From: Hymenobacter psychrotolerans DSM 18569 | GTDB taxonomy: Bacteria > Bacteroidota > Bacteroidia > Cytophagales > Hymenobacteraceae | Length of the DNA: 64,000 nt | Assembly (NCBI RefSeq): GCF_900142395.1 | Contig: NZ_FRAS01000001.1 | Coordinates: forward strand, 558,001 to 622,000 | Direction: 5' to 3' | Part shown: in pieces, positions 44,675 to 53,234 of the stretch | How the letters are laid out: each line of letters starts with the position of its first letter | Numbering within the stretch: position 1 is the first letter of the stretch | The notes under the pieces: generated by a model | The model's input: only the letters and a program-made list of their open reading frames with translations | The model's database searches: none | Told to the model about the DNA's origin: nothing | Position numbers and translations under genes: made by a program

Positions 44675-46606
44675 TTACTTCTTCAGCTCCACCACCCAGG
44701 CCGTGCGGCCCGGCAGTTTCACCGTTTTCAGGTTGGGCAGGGCCGTGTCCGTCGTGACTTCCGTGCCGGAGCTGAAGCCGTTGAGGCGCTCGGCGAAGCG
44801 GGCCATATCCACGGTTTTCTCGTCCTTGTTGGAGTTCATCATCACCATCACGGTGCCGGCGTCGGAGTAGCGGAAGTAGGTGTATACGCCTTCGTTCGGG
44901 ATGAAGTGCTGGTACTTGCCGGCGTGCAGCGCGGGATGCGTTTTGCGGTAGTTGGCCAGCTTGCTCACGTAGTTGAAGGCCTCCGCCTCCTGCCCCGTGC
45001 GGTTCGTGAACAGGTTCTTTTTGTCGCCGGCCCAGCCGCCGGGGAAGTCTTCACGCACCTTCCCGTCGGGGTCGGAGAAGTTCTTCATCAGCACTTCGGT
45101 GCCGTAGTACAGCTGCGGAATGCCGCGCGTGGTCAGCAGCCAGGCCAGCCCCATCTTGTACTTGGCAAAGTCCTCCCCTATCACCGAGTAGAAGCGGCTC
45201 ATGTCGTGGTTGTCGAGGAACACCACGTTGCGCATCGGGTCTTCGTAGAGCCAGTCGGCCTGCAGGGTGTAGTAAAGCTTGTTGATGCCTTCGGTCCAGC
45301 CGGCGTCCTTGGTCAGCGCCTCGTTGATGGCGTACTGGCTCTGGAAGTCGAGCACAGCCGGCATGTTGCTCTTGAAACCATCAACTTCGGGCAGAATGTT
45401 GCGGGCGAAGTACGCCTGCTGCTGGGTGCCCTGCACCCAGGCTTCGGCAAACATGCCCAGCTTGGGATACTCGTCCAGCACCGCCTTGCCCCAGTCCATC
45501 AGAAACTTACGGTCGGAGTAGGTGTAAGTGTCGACGCGGTAAGCATCGAGGCCGGTGTACTCTACCCACCAGATAAAGTTCTGAATCAGGTAGGTGCTCA
45601 CCAGCGGATTGCTCTGATTCAGGTCGGCCATGCTCGTATCGAACCAGCCTTCGCCAAACTGCTTCCGGTCGAAACCCGACACGTAGGGGTCGTTGAAGGC
45701 CGCGTCGCGGAAGTTGCTGCGCGTGAAGGCGGGCCACTGATGAAACCAGTCTTTGGCCGGCGCATCCTGAAACAGGTAGCCCTGGGTGCCCATGTGGTTG
45801 AGCACCACGTCGTGCACCACCTTCAGGCCCTGCTGGTGCGCCTGCTGCACAAACGACACGTACTCGGCATTGGAGCCAAAGCGGGGGTCTACGGCGTAGA
45901 AATCGGTGAGGGCGTAGCCGTGGTAGCTGGCTTTGGGCTGGTTGTTTTCTACGATGGGCGTGGGCCAGATAGCCGTGACGCCCAGCTGCCTGAGGTAGTC
46001 GAAGTGGTCGGCAATGCCCTTCAGGTCGCCGCCGTGGCGGCTGTACATCGAGTCGCGGGCCACGGCCGGCGCCTTCATGCCCTTGATGTAGTCGTTCTTC
46101 GGGTCGCCGTTGGCAAACCGGTCGGGCATGAGCAGGTAAACGAAGTCGGCCGTGGACACGCCCTGCACTTTGGTGGGGTCCTGCGGCGTGGTGCGGGCGC
46201 GCAGCTCGTAGTTGTAGCGCACCGTTTTCTTGCCCTTAAACTCCAGCGCCAGCTGCCCCGGTTTGGCGCTGGGGCTGATGGTGAGGTTGACGAGCAGGTA
46301 GTTCGGGTTTTCCAGCGGCTGCACGCCGTCCAGGGTCACCCCGTCGTACTTCAGGCTCACCTTGCTGCTCCCGATACCGGCACCGCGCACCAGCAGCTGC
46401 AGCTTCGGGTTCTTCATGCCCACCCACCAGAAAGTCGGGTCGATGCGCTGGATGGGCGCGCTTTTCTGGGCGTTGGCCGCCAGCATGGCCCCGTTGCTGG
46501 CCAGCCGGGCCAGCGCCACCGGGTTGAGCTGGGCCTGAGCGGGCGCAGGCAGCAGGTTGGAAGCCAGCAGCGAGCCAGCCAGCAGCAGAAGACGGGAAGT
46601 AGTCAT
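44675..46606 (-). CDS. Cyclomaltodextrinase/neopullulanase-like GH13 enzyme
   Basis: This is a 643-residue exported GH13 enzyme. ATG 46606 (MTTSRLLLLAGSLLASNLLP) gives a signal peptide ending near APAQA. An N-terminal beta domain (FWWVGMKNPKLQLLVRGAGI) matches the cyclomaltodextrinase N-domain. The catalytic motifs are DVVLNHMG, GLDAYRVDTYTYSD (Asp), MFAEAWV (Glu) and FLDNHDMSRF. A C-terminal beta domain ends RTAWVVELKK. The layout resembles SusA of Bacteroides, a periplasmic enzyme that cuts maltooligosaccharides. A TAACTTGC box is at 46637-46644 on the minus strand, 31 bases upstream. It heads the amylase group. Confidence 0.93.
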   Translation of the reverse strand: MTTSRLLLLAGSLLASNLLPAPAQAQLNPVALARLASNGAMLAANAQKSAPIQRIDPTFWWVGMKNPKLQLLVRGAGIGSSKVSLKYDGVTLDGVQPLENPNYLLVNLTISPSAKPGQLALEFKGKKTVRYNYELRARTTPQDPTKVQGVSTADFVYLLMPDRFANGDPKNDYIKGMKAPAVARDSMYSRHGGDLKGIADHFDYLRQLGVTAIWPTPIVENNQPKASYHGYALTDFYAVDPRFGSNAEYVSFVQQAHQQGLKVVHDVVLNHMGTQGYLFQDAPAKDWFHQWPAFTRSNFRDAAFNDPYVSGFDRKQFGEGWFDTSMADLNQSNPLVSTYLIQNFIWWVEYTGLDAYRVDTYTYSDRKFLMDWGKAVLDEYPKLGMFAEAWVQGTQQQAYFARNILPEVDGFKSNMPAVLDFQSQYAINEALTKDAGWTEGINKLYYTLQADWLYEDPMRNVVFLDNHDMSRFYSVIGEDFAKYKMGLAWLLTTRGIPQLYYGTEVLMKNFSDPDGKVREDFPGGWAGDKKNLFTNRTGQEAEAFNYVSKLANYRKTHPALHAGKYQHFIPNEGVYTYFRYSDAGTVMVMMNSNKDEKTVDMARFAERLNGFSSGTEVTTDTALPNLKTVKLPGRTAWVVELKK

Positions 46607-46636
46607 GGGCGCAGTGGGAATCGGGTCAGAAAGGGG

Positions 46637-46644
46637 GCAAGTTA
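46637..46644 (-). promoter_or_regulatory. -7-like element of the cyclomaltodextrinase gene
   Basis: TAACTTGC on the minus strand resembles TAnnTTTG with one base less between TA and TTGC. The same TAnnTTGC form precedes the other GH13 gene (43572-43579) and crtI (55535-55542). Confidence 0.4.
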
Positions 46645-46792
46645 CGGCAGGAAGCCGCCGGGAATATAATGCTGAACTGCGCGGAATCCGTGTTGTATTG
46701 ACCGATTCTGACGCTTTGTAGCGCCGCAGTGGGCAATCAGGCTCTGTAGCCGCGGAATTTCCCCCTACTTCTACCCTGCTCTGCTCCAAACA

Positions 46793-46829
46793 AAAACCCC
46801 GTGGCCCGACTACCGGACCACGGGGTTTT
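46793..46829 (-). terminator. Strong terminator between lipoprotein gene and amylase cluster
   Basis: AAAACCCCGTGG pairs with CCACGGGGTTTT, with an inner CCG/CGG. It lies 20 bases past the stop of the lipoprotein gene at 46849. Confidence 0.85.
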
Positions 46830-46848
46830 CCTGAAAAACAGAGGGCGG

Positions 46849-48291
46849 TTACTGCAGCCTGGCCAGCCAGAGCGAGGCGTTCATGTGCAGGCGCGGATGG
46901 CTCACGTTTTCGCCCCAGCCATCGTACACGGTGTTGCCCGGCGAGCCGGTGCCATCGTCCACCGGCGAGGAGTCGCCGATGATAACCACGCGGCCCGAGC
47001 CGAACGTGCTGCTGGCCGCCATTGCCAGGTTGTTGCCTTGCGTGGCCGATTTGCGCCAGATCAGGCCCTGCACGGTGGCGTTGGCCGTGGGGTTGAGCGT
47101 CATGGTGGCGCCGTTGTGGAAGGAAAGCTGCGACACCACGCCCTGCGAGCCATTCAGAATGGGGTTGCTGCCGGTACGCACGTTGCTGCTGTTTTCCACG
47201 ATGTTGTCCATGTTCACCGAGAAGCCGAACGGGTTGGTTTTCACCGAGTTGTTCTGCATCAGGTCGTTCCAGATGGCCGGCGAGTCCCAGCCGTCGTTGT
47301 TGCGGTCCGAGATGGTGTGGTCCGAAATCATGAACAGGCCGCCGCCGTTCTGCACAAACTGCAGGATGGCGGTTTTCTCGGCCGCCGTGAATACGATGTT
47401 CGGCTCGTCTACCACAAACACGTGGTAGTTGCTCAGGTCCTGTGGGTTAGAGGCGTTGCCGTAGCTGATGGCCGTGCCGGCCGGCAACTGCTCCACGGTG
47501 TGGCCCAGCTTGGCCAGCGCCACGCCCCAGGCCGAAATGGCGCCGGTCCAGTAGGTTTCCGGGGTGCTGCTCGTGATGCCGCTCTGCGCCGGCGTCGGGT
47601 AGCGCGAGGCCACGCCGCTGTTCACGTCCAGCACCCAGTCGGCGTTGCCGGCCAGCTCGCCGTGCGAGCCATCAAACAGGAATTTCCTGGCGCCGGTAGC
47701 GGGTGGCGTGGTGCCGCCGCCGCTGCCATACTGCTCCACGGTGATGTTGTCGATGTTGATGCGGTTGGTGCCGCCCGACGTTTTGCGGATCTGCAGGCGC
47801 ACCGCGCCGCTCAGGTTCACGGTAAACGAAGCCGTGCTGAGCGTGGTGGCGCTGCTCGTGATGCTGCTGCCCACTTTGGCGTAGCTCGAGCCGCTGTTCT
47901 GGCTGGCCCACAGCTCCCACTGCGAGCTGCCATCGGTGCCATACACGGCGTGCGCCACCGTCACGATGCCGGCCCCGGCCGGGGTGTTGAAGTTCATCGT
48001 GAGCGAGCCCACATTACGGATCCGGGCCGACTGGCTGCCCGTTTTGCGGTCGGCGGTGGTGTTGCCGAGCAGCGCATCGTTCAGCGTCCAGGAGCCCGAG
48101 CCGAGCGTGGCGGAGCCGGTGGTATACGCGGTTTTGGTGCCCGTCTCGAAGCCTTCCGGAAAGCCGGTGGCACTCACGTTGGCAGTAGCAGTGGCCGTAG
48201 TAGCGGCGGGCGTAGCAGGCGTCAGCTCCTGCTTGGAGCAGGATGCCATGAACAGCATCACCGCTGCCGCACACACGAAATGGAACTTCAT
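46849..48291 (-). CDS. Large lipoprotein with DUF4350/ThuA-like domain
   Basis: This is a 480-residue lipoprotein. ATG 48291 (MKFHFVCAAAVMLFMASC) carries a lipobox (MASC, Cys18). After a Thr/Ala linker comes a beta-sandwich region (FEGTGTKTAYTTG-like start through INIDNITVEQYGSG), then a Gly-rich linker and a class I glutamine-amidotransferase-like alpha/beta domain (HVFVVDEPNIVFTAAEKTAI, FVQNGGGLFMISDHTISDRN, GSGRVVIIGDSSPVDDGTGS). That second part resembles the DUF4350/GATase1-like families. The function is unknown; it is probably displayed at the cell surface. A good promoter lies at 48355-48382. Confidence 0.75.
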   Translation of the reverse strand: MKFHFVCAAAVMLFMASCSKQELTPATPAATTATATANVSATGFPEGFETGTKTAYTTGSATLGSGSWTLNDALLGNTTADRKTGSQSARIRNVGSLTMNFNTPAGAGIVTVAHAVYGTDGSSQWELWASQNSGSSYAKVGSSITSSATTLSTASFTVNLSGAVRLQIRKTSGGTNRINIDNITVEQYGSGGGTTPPATGARKFLFDGSHGELAGNADWVLDVNSGVASRYPTPAQSGITSSTPETYWTGAISAWGVALAKLGHTVEQLPAGTAISYGNASNPQDLSNYHVFVVDEPNIVFTAAEKTAILQFVQNGGGLFMISDHTISDRNNDGWDSPAIWNDLMQNNSVKTNPFGFSVNMDNIVENSSNVRTGSNPILNGSQGVVSQLSFHNGATMTLNPTANATVQGLIWRKSATQGNNLAMAASSTFGSGRVVIIGDSSPVDDGTGSPGNTVYDGWGENVSHPRLHMNASLWLARLQ

Positions 48292-48354
48292 AAGTGAGTT
48301 GGTTGGAAAGTGGAAAAGGAGTGGCTCGCTTAGCCCGCGCAGCGCGTCAGGCTG

Positions 48355-48382
48355 GTTAAAGGTACCCGGTATTGTTCTACCC
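48355..48382 (-). promoter_or_regulatory. Promoter of the large lipoprotein gene
   Basis: On the minus strand TTG at 48380-48382 and TACCTTTA at 48355-48362 are separated by 17 bases, close to the Bacteroidota consensus. The ATG at 48291 is about 60 bases downstream. The gap 48292-48612 holds two divergent promoters and no gene. Confidence 0.6.
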
Positions 48383-48562
48383 AACCACTTATGTCCTAAT
48401 TCTATACGCTGCCATTCACGCGTCTCATGGGAACTAAAGTGAGCCGCTTTGCCACTCCGGCTAGCCACTGGCGGGTGACAGGGTAAAATGTCCGTTCCGG
48501 GATGAGCAGGCATGCTTCCGGCCGCCATCAGGATGGGTAGTATTACAATAACATTGTATAAT

Positions 48563-48570
48563 TATATTTG
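48563..48570 (+). promoter_or_regulatory. -7 promoter element of the lipoprotein gene at 48613
   Basis: TATATTTG is an exact match, 43 bases before the ATG. The AT-rich sequence TATTACAATAACATTGTATA precedes it. Confidence 0.65.
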
Positions 48571-48612
48571 CCCGCTCAACCCTTTCCTCCACATCTTATA
48601 CCCTGGTTTCTG

Positions 48613-49002
48613 ATGAAGAAATTGGCCTATCTGCTCTTGACTGGCAGTGTACTCGCCTTCACCGGCTGCAGCAAAGACGATGACGACAACAAGCCTGCCG
48701 GCCCCCGTGAAAGAGAAGTAGAGTATCGGATTTCGACCCCGACCAGCGGCGCTACCGCCGACATCATCTATGCCAACGAAACGGGCGGCACCACCATCCT
48801 CGACAACGTGGCGCTGCCCAAAACCTACAAGTTCAAACGTACGCTCAAGCAGGGAGAGGCCGTTAATTTCCTGGCCCAACTGGACGGAGCTACCGCCAGC
48901 AGCGAAATAACGGGCACTATCCTGCTCGATGGAACGCAGGTAAAAACCGAAACCGGGCGCGGCAACTCGGCTCAGGTAAACATCGTGTATGTAATTCAGT
49001 AG
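48613..49002 (+). CDS. Small lipoprotein, MmpS-like beta fold
   Basis: This is a 129-residue lipoprotein (MKKLAYLLLTGSVLAFTGCS, lipobox FTGC, Cys19). An acidic/Asp linker is followed by a beta-rich domain: EVEYRISTPTSGATADIIYA, VALPKTYKFKRTLKQGEAVN, EITGTILLDGTQVKTETGRG, ending in VNIVYVIQ. The YxxxxPTSG-IIYANETGG...LP pattern resembles the MmpS/periplasmic transport-accessory fold, but the similarity is only at the level of pattern. It could act with a transporter; no RND gene is next to it. A good promoter lies upstream and a GC-rich terminator follows. Confidence 0.65.
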   Translation: MKKLAYLLLTGSVLAFTGCSKDDDDNKPAGPREREVEYRISTPTSGATADIIYANETGGTTILDNVALPKTYKFKRTLKQGEAVNFLAQLDGATASSEITGTILLDGTQVKTETGRGNSAQVNIVYVIQ

Positions 49003-49020
49003 CCTGCGGCAACTTCCCAC

Positions 49021-49066
49021 CGGCCGGCACATCCGCAAAGCGCGGGTGGGCCGGCCGCTTTTTTTG
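49021..49066 (+). terminator. Terminator after the small lipoprotein gene
   Basis: GGCCGGC...CCGC pairs with GCG...GCCGGCC, followed by a run of seven T on the + strand. The pairing is imperfect but strong. Confidence 0.75.
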
Positions 49067-49258
49067 CGCCTGCAGTTGCAGCGGAAGCCGCCACCACTGA
49101 TCAGCAATTCATCGATTACTGGTGTTGTATTGACCAGTTTTAGCGCTAATCTGCTATCTGCGGTGTCATTCAACACGTGTCACGGGGAAAATCCGATATT
49201 TGGGCCCGTCGTATGCTGGTTGCCAGCACGGCGTTACCTTCTCACCGACCTTCCCCCT

Positions 49259-50908
49259 ATGGCTTTTGACTTTAAACCCTACACGCCGGCGCCCGAATTC
49301 GCAACCCAGGCAGTGTATTTCTCCATGGAGTTTGCTCTGGATCAGGCCCTCAAAACCTACTCCGGAGGCCTGGGCTTCCTGGCCGGTTCGCACATGCGCT
49401 CCGCCTACGAGCTGAAGCAGAACCTCATCGGCATCGGTATCCTCTGGACTTTCGGCTACTACGACCAGGGCCGCAACGAGGACCAGACGATGCGCTGCGA
49501 CTTTCGCCACAAGTACTACTCCTTCCTCGAAGACACGGGCCTCATCTTCCCCATCACCATCCATGGGACCGAAGTGCAGGTGAAGGCCATGTACTTGGCT
49601 CCCGACACGTTCGGAACGGCCCCGATGTTCTTCCTGACCACCGACATCCCCGAAAACGATTACATCTCGCGGACCATCTCGCACCATCTCTACGACGCCG
49701 ACACGGCCGCCCGGGTGGCGCAGAGCATTCTGCTGGGCGTGGGCGGCGGCAAGCTACTGGACGTGCTGGGCGTGCAGACGGACGTGTATCACCTCAACGA
49801 GGGCCACGGCCTGCCGCTGGCATTCTACCTCTACGAGAAGCACGGCCGCAAGCTGGAGGAAGTACAGAAGCGCCTCGTTTTCACGACGCACACGCCCGAG
49901 CTGGCCGGCAACGAAGAACACCCCATGCGGCTGCTCACCGACATGACGTTCTTTGGCTCAGTGCCCGCCGACGAAATCCGCCGGGTGGCGGGCGTCGAGA
50001 ACGAAACGCTCAACTACACGCTCACGGCTCTGCGCTTCTCACGCATCTCCAACGCCGTGTCGAAGGTGCACGGCACTGTGGCCAATGACATGTGGGGCGC
50101 CAACCCGGGCATCTGCCCCATTATTGCCATCACCAACTCGCAGAACGGCACTTACTGGCGCGACCAGCAGCTGCACGAGGCGCTGGAAGCCAACGACGAC
50201 GCGGCACTGAAAGCCCGGAAGCGCAAGCTGAAAAAGCAGCTCTTCGACATCGTGGCTGACCAGACCGGTACGCTGCTCGACCCCGATGCGCTGACCGTGG
50301 TGTGGGCCCGCCGCTTTGCCGGCTACAAGCGCGCCGACCTCATTCTGCACCATTTCGAGCGGTTCCAGGAGCTGGTGAACCGCGCCGACCGGCCGGTGCA
50401 GGTTATCTGGGCCGGCAAGCCCTACCCCAAAGACTACGGCGCCATCGGGCTGTTCAACGACATCATTGAGAAAACCAAAGGCCTGAAAACCTGCGCCGTG
50501 CTTACGGGCTACGAGCTGGCACTGTCGGGCTACCTGAAGCGCGGCTCCGATGTGTGGCTGAACACGCCCCGCTTCCCGCGCGAGGCCAGCGGCACCAGCG
50601 GCATGACGGCCGCCATGAACGGCAGCCTGAGCCTGAGCATTGCCGATGGCTGGATTCCGGAGTTTGTGCAGCACGGCCACAACGGCTTCGTCATCCCGCA
50701 CACCGACATCCACCAGCCCGACCACGTGAAGGACAGCATTGAAGCGGCGAGCCTGCTCGATGTGCTGGAAAACGAAATAATTCCGCTTTACTACGACGAG
50801 CCGGTGAAATACCTGGCCGTGGCCAAAGCCGCCATGCGCGAGGTAGAGCCCGAGTTCGAGTCGGGCCGCATGGCTACGGAGTACTACCAGAAGCTGTATA
50901 AGGCGTAG
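49259..50908 (+). CDS. Short alpha-glucan phosphorylase-like protein (GT35) lacking the PLP lysine
   Basis: This is a 549-residue protein from ATG 49259 (MAFDFKPYTPAPEFATQAVY). It matches the short MalP/GlgP type: YFSMEFALDQALKTYSGGLG, VYHLNEGHGLPLAFYLYEKH, LVFTTHTPELAGNEEHPMRL, VVWARRFAGYKRADLILHHF, and AGKPYPKDYGAIGLFNDII. The segment that normally holds the PLP-binding lysine (GTSGMK in short phosphorylases) reads EASGTSGMTAAMNGSLSLSI, with Thr at the Lys position. I believe this variant is shared by close relatives, but cannot check it here. The enzyme may still bind glucan or use another chemistry. The neighbouring amylase genes support an alpha-glucan role. Confidence 0.85.
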   Translation: MAFDFKPYTPAPEFATQAVYFSMEFALDQALKTYSGGLGFLAGSHMRSAYELKQNLIGIGILWTFGYYDQGRNEDQTMRCDFRHKYYSFLEDTGLIFPITIHGTEVQVKAMYLAPDTFGTAPMFFLTTDIPENDYISRTISHHLYDADTAARVAQSILLGVGGGKLLDVLGVQTDVYHLNEGHGLPLAFYLYEKHGRKLEEVQKRLVFTTHTPELAGNEEHPMRLLTDMTFFGSVPADEIRRVAGVENETLNYTLTALRFSRISNAVSKVHGTVANDMWGANPGICPIIAITNSQNGTYWRDQQLHEALEANDDAALKARKRKLKKQLFDIVADQTGTLLDPDALTVVWARRFAGYKRADLILHHFERFQELVNRADRPVQVIWAGKPYPKDYGAIGLFNDIIEKTKGLKTCAVLTGYELALSGYLKRGSDVWLNTPRFPREASGTSGMTAAMNGSLSLSIADGWIPEFVQHGHNGFVIPHTDIHQPDHVKDSIEAASLLDVLENEIIPLYYDEPVKYLAVAKAAMREVEPEFESGRMATEYYQKLYKA

Positions 50909-50940
50909 CGGCCCTGGCCCGCGGCCACACACTACGGTAT

Positions 50941-50978
50941 CAAAGCGCCCTGCCGAATACGTTCGGCAGGGCGCTTTG
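50941..50978. terminator. Strong bidirectional terminator
   Basis: This is a perfect 17-bp inverted repeat, CAAAGCGCCCTGCCGAA / TTCGGCAGGGCGCTTTG, with a 4-base loop, between the convergent phosphorylase-like and SGNH genes. Confidence 0.92.
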
Positions 50979-50982
50979 TCTT

Positions 50983-51660
50983 TTATGTGGTCAACAGCCC
51001 GCTCAGCACCGCCCACACGTTGTCGGCGAGCAGCTTGTGGCCGGCGGCGTTGGGGTGCACGCCGTCGGGCAGGTTCAGCTCGCGGCGGCCCAGCACGCCC
51101 TGCAGCAGAAACGGCACGAACGGCAGGCTGTTTTTCTCGGCCAGAATACGAAACAGGGCCTTGAACTCGGCGGCATAGCGGCCGTACTGGTGCCCACCCA
51201 GCGCGCTCAGGTCGAAGGGAAACTCCAGCCCTACCAGCACAATGCGCGCCTCCGGATACTTCAGCCGCACCTGGTCGATGATGGCCTGCAGGTTCTGGGT
51301 GGTTTCGCGCACCGGAATGCCGCGCAGCCCGTCGTTGGCGCCCAGCTCCAGCACAAACACATCCACGGGCTGGCGGGCCAGCACGGACGCCACGCGCTGG
51401 CGGCCGCCGGCACTGGTTTCGCCGCTCACGCCGTAGTTGAACGTCTTGTAGGGCAGGTTCAGGGAGTCGAGGCGCTGCTGCAGCAGGCTGGGAAAGGCGG
51501 CGCTGGCCGGCAATTGGTAGCCGGCCGTGAGGCTGTTGCCGAAGAAAATGATGTTTTGCATACGGGGAGGCGGGGACGTGGCGGCCCGCTGAGTGGCGGC
51601 AGAATCCGGCGCTCCGCAGGCAGCCAGCAGCAGGCACACGAAAACCAGGAGATACTGCAT
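50983..51660 (-). CDS. SGNH/GDSL hydrolase, arylesterase/TesA-like lipoprotein
   Basis: This is a 225-residue lipoprotein (MQYLLVFVCLLLAACGAPDS, lipobox LAAC, Cys15). Block I is NIIFFGNSLTAGYQ, with Asn where GDSL has Asp but the Ser kept. Block II Gly is in NYGVSGETSAGGR, block III is LELGANDGLRG, and block V carries Asp and His in LPDGVHPNAAGHKLL. This is the TesA/arylesterase layout, a hydrolase of esters or thioesters in the periplasm or at the cell surface. The Asp-to-Asn change occurs naturally in some members and does not remove a catalytic residue. The start at 51660 is clear. It is convergent with the phosphorylase-like gene. Confidence 0.88.
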   Translation of the reverse strand: MQYLLVFVCLLLAACGAPDSAATQRAATSPPPRMQNIIFFGNSLTAGYQLPASAAFPSLLQQRLDSLNLPYKTFNYGVSGETSAGGRQRVASVLARQPVDVFVLELGANDGLRGIPVRETTQNLQAIIDQVRLKYPEARIVLVGLEFPFDLSALGGHQYGRYAAEFKALFRILAEKNSLPFVPFLLQGVLGRRELNLPDGVHPNAAGHKLLADNVWAVLSGLLTT

Positions 51661-51801
51661 ATAAACAAGCGCCCGGCAAGTAACCGGGCCTGCAGCGTAT
51701 ACTCCGTGGGGCTGGTTGAAAGTTGCCGGCTTCCTTCGGTTTGTTGGGGCGGCGGGCGGGAAATCTGCGGCAGAACAAACCTTTTTACCGGTTTCCGGCT
51801 T

Positions 51802-51809
51802 TACCTTTG
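51802..51809 (+). promoter_or_regulatory. -7 promoter element of the thioredoxin gene
   Basis: TACCTTTG is an exact match, 59 bases before ATG 51869. No clear -33 TTG is visible. Confidence 0.6.
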
Positions 51810-51868
51810 CTGAAGGTAAGAATCATTCTTATCTGGATTTACGCCGTTTCTCACAAAAAACTGACCCA

Positions 51869-52186
51869 ATGCCCGTTATCAAAGCCACGGACGCCGAATT
51901 TGCCGAGCTGCTCGAACAGAATGAGAAAGTAGTGGTGAAATACTACGCCGATTGGTGCGGCAACTGCCGCCTGTTTTCGCCCAAATACAAGCGTATGGCC
52001 GTTGCTATGCAGGAGCAAGGCATCAAGTTTCTGGACGTGAATGCCGAAACCAGCCCCGAGGCCCGCAAGCTGGCCAACGTTACCAACCTGCCCTTCTTCG
52101 CCGTGTTCCGCAACGGCGAGCTGCTGGAAACGGTAGCAGCCAGCAAGGAAGAAGCCGTAGCCGCCCTGATTTCGCGCCTCAACTAA
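51869..52186 (+). CDS. Thioredoxin family protein
   Basis: This is a 105-residue cytoplasmic thioredoxin. The active site is WCGNC, in VKYYADWCGNCRLFSPKYKR; thioredoxin normally has WCGPC, and the Pro-to-Asn change is seen in some family branches. The cis-Pro region is NVTNLPFFAVFRNGELLET. ATG 51869 gives MPVIKATDAEFAELLEQNEK; in-frame codons further upstream do not look coding. The DUF6952 gene begins 11 bases after the stop, so the two form an operon. The likely role is reduction of a peroxiredoxin or similar partner, as in the related Bacteroidota gene pair. Confidence 0.9.
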   Translation: MPVIKATDAEFAELLEQNEKVVVKYYADWCGNCRLFSPKYKRMAVAMQEQGIKFLDVNAETSPEARKLANVTNLPFFAVFRNGELLETVAASKEEAVAALISRLN

Positions 52187-52197
52187 GCCCGCCGCTC

Positions 52198-52440
52198 ATG
52201 AAAATGCCCGTTATCAAGCGCCTGGTGGAAACCCAGACGCTGGAAGCCCTGGTAGCTGCCGAAGAGGCGCTGCTGGAAGAGCAGGAGCCGGCCTTTGAGG
52301 TGGAAGGTGAAGACGAAGGCGAGAAGCTGACCCACGTGTTTGCCGCCATCTTCATCCTCAACCACATGCAGGAACACGGCTCCCAGTTTAAAGACGCTCT
52401 GCGCGAATACACCAAGAAAGTACGCGTATCCATCAGCTAA
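52198..52440 (+). CDS. DUF6952 family small protein
   Basis: This is an 80-residue soluble protein (MKMPVIKRLVETQTLEALVA) with an acidic middle and a helical C-terminus, EKLTHVFAAIFILNHMQEHG to the VRVSIS end. The MKxPVIKxLV opening and the C-terminal helix match DUF6952, a small family usually found after a thioredoxin gene in Bacteroidota. Here it follows the thioredoxin gene by 11 bases. No catalytic or metal site is obvious. I suspect it assists the redox protein, but there is no direct evidence. Confidence 0.75.
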   Translation: MKMPVIKRLVETQTLEALVAAEEALLEEQEPAFEVEGEDEGEKLTHVFAAIFILNHMQEHGSQFKDALREYTKKVRVSIS

Positions 52441-52453
52441 GCTGCCGGTACCG

Positions 52454-52505
52454 CACCTACCACAACGGGCCGACCCTATGCAGGGCCGGCCCGTTGTGGT
52501 AGGTG
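52454..52505 (+). terminator. Long terminator hairpin after the DUF6952 gene
   Basis: CACCTACCACAACGGGCCG (52454-52472) pairs perfectly with CGGCCCGTTGTGGTAGGTG (52487-52505), a 19-bp stem, with a smaller CCCT/AGGG pair in the loop. It lies between two convergent genes and may serve both. Confidence 0.8.
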
Positions 52506-52527
52506 CCTTGTGGTAGGCGCCGGATGG

Positions 52528-53145
52528 CTAGCGGCCCCAGGCTTTGCTGAAGTGAGTGGCCGTCAGGCGCATGCCCTCTTCGGTGCACAGGCCCAGCACG
52601 TACGGAAAGAAGATGTGATAGTACACCTCGCCCAGGTTGGTCTGGTCGGGCGGAAAAAATGTCTCGTTCAGCACTAAGCTAAACTGGGCCAGCAGGATAC
52701 GCGCAATAAACGGCGCATCAAGCGCGGCCCGGAGCTGCCCTTCCTGAATGCTTTCCTGAATAAGACGCGTGAGCAGCGGGTAGGCGTACTCCTGCAGATA
52801 CGTCTGCATCGTTTCCCAGACCAGCGGAAACTGCTCCCGCACAATATGGTAGTCGTGGTGGGAGCCGCGCAGCTCCTGCACGCTGTGGCGCAGCAGTGCC
52901 AGCAGGCACTCCACGGGCGTGGCGAGGTTGGCAAAAAGCTCCTGATGCTCGTGGCGCTGCCGGGCCAGGTTGTAGCGCGTCACTTGCAGCAGCAGCTCTG
53001 CCTTGGAGCCAAAAACTGTCCGGAACGTGCTGGGCGTCAGATCCAGCGCGGCCGCCAGCTGGTCTTCGTGCAGCAGGCGTATCCCCATATCCCGCACCAG
53101 CAGGTTCGTTCGCTCAAGTAATTGGTGGAGTAGTACTTGCTCCAT
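52528..53145 (-). CDS. TetR/AcrR family transcriptional regulator
   Basis: This is a 205-residue repressor. The helix-turn-helix is in the N-terminus: LLVRDMGIRLLHEDQLAAAL followed by LTPSTFRTVFGSKAELLLQV. The C-terminal two thirds are the variable ligand-binding helices. The start is MEQVLLHQLLERTNLLVRDM at 53145. It is upstream of the carotenoid hydratase gene in the same direction with about 90 bases between, so it could regulate that gene or act elsewhere. The inducer is unknown. Confidence 0.85.
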   Translation of the reverse strand: MEQVLLHQLLERTNLLVRDMGIRLLHEDQLAAALDLTPSTFRTVFGSKAELLLQVTRYNLARQRHEHQELFANLATPVECLLALLRHSVQELRGSHHDYHIVREQFPLVWETMQTYLQEYAYPLLTRLIQESIQEGQLRAALDAPFIARILLAQFSLVLNETFFPPDQTNLGEVYYHIFFPYVLGLCTEEGMRLTATHFSKAWGR

Positions 53146-53234
53146 AAAGGGGGAATAAGGGGTAAGTCGGGGAATGGGCTTTATTCAAGAACGATGATGG
53201 GCATAACAAATAATATTCCACAATGGAAATATTT

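Noticed and set aside
46687..49140. The shared word GTGTTGTATTGACC upstream of the cyclomaltodextrinase and phosphorylase-like genes as an operator
   Set aside because: It has opposite orientation relative to the two genes and no clear symmetry, and a 14-base match is expected several times by chance in 64 kb.
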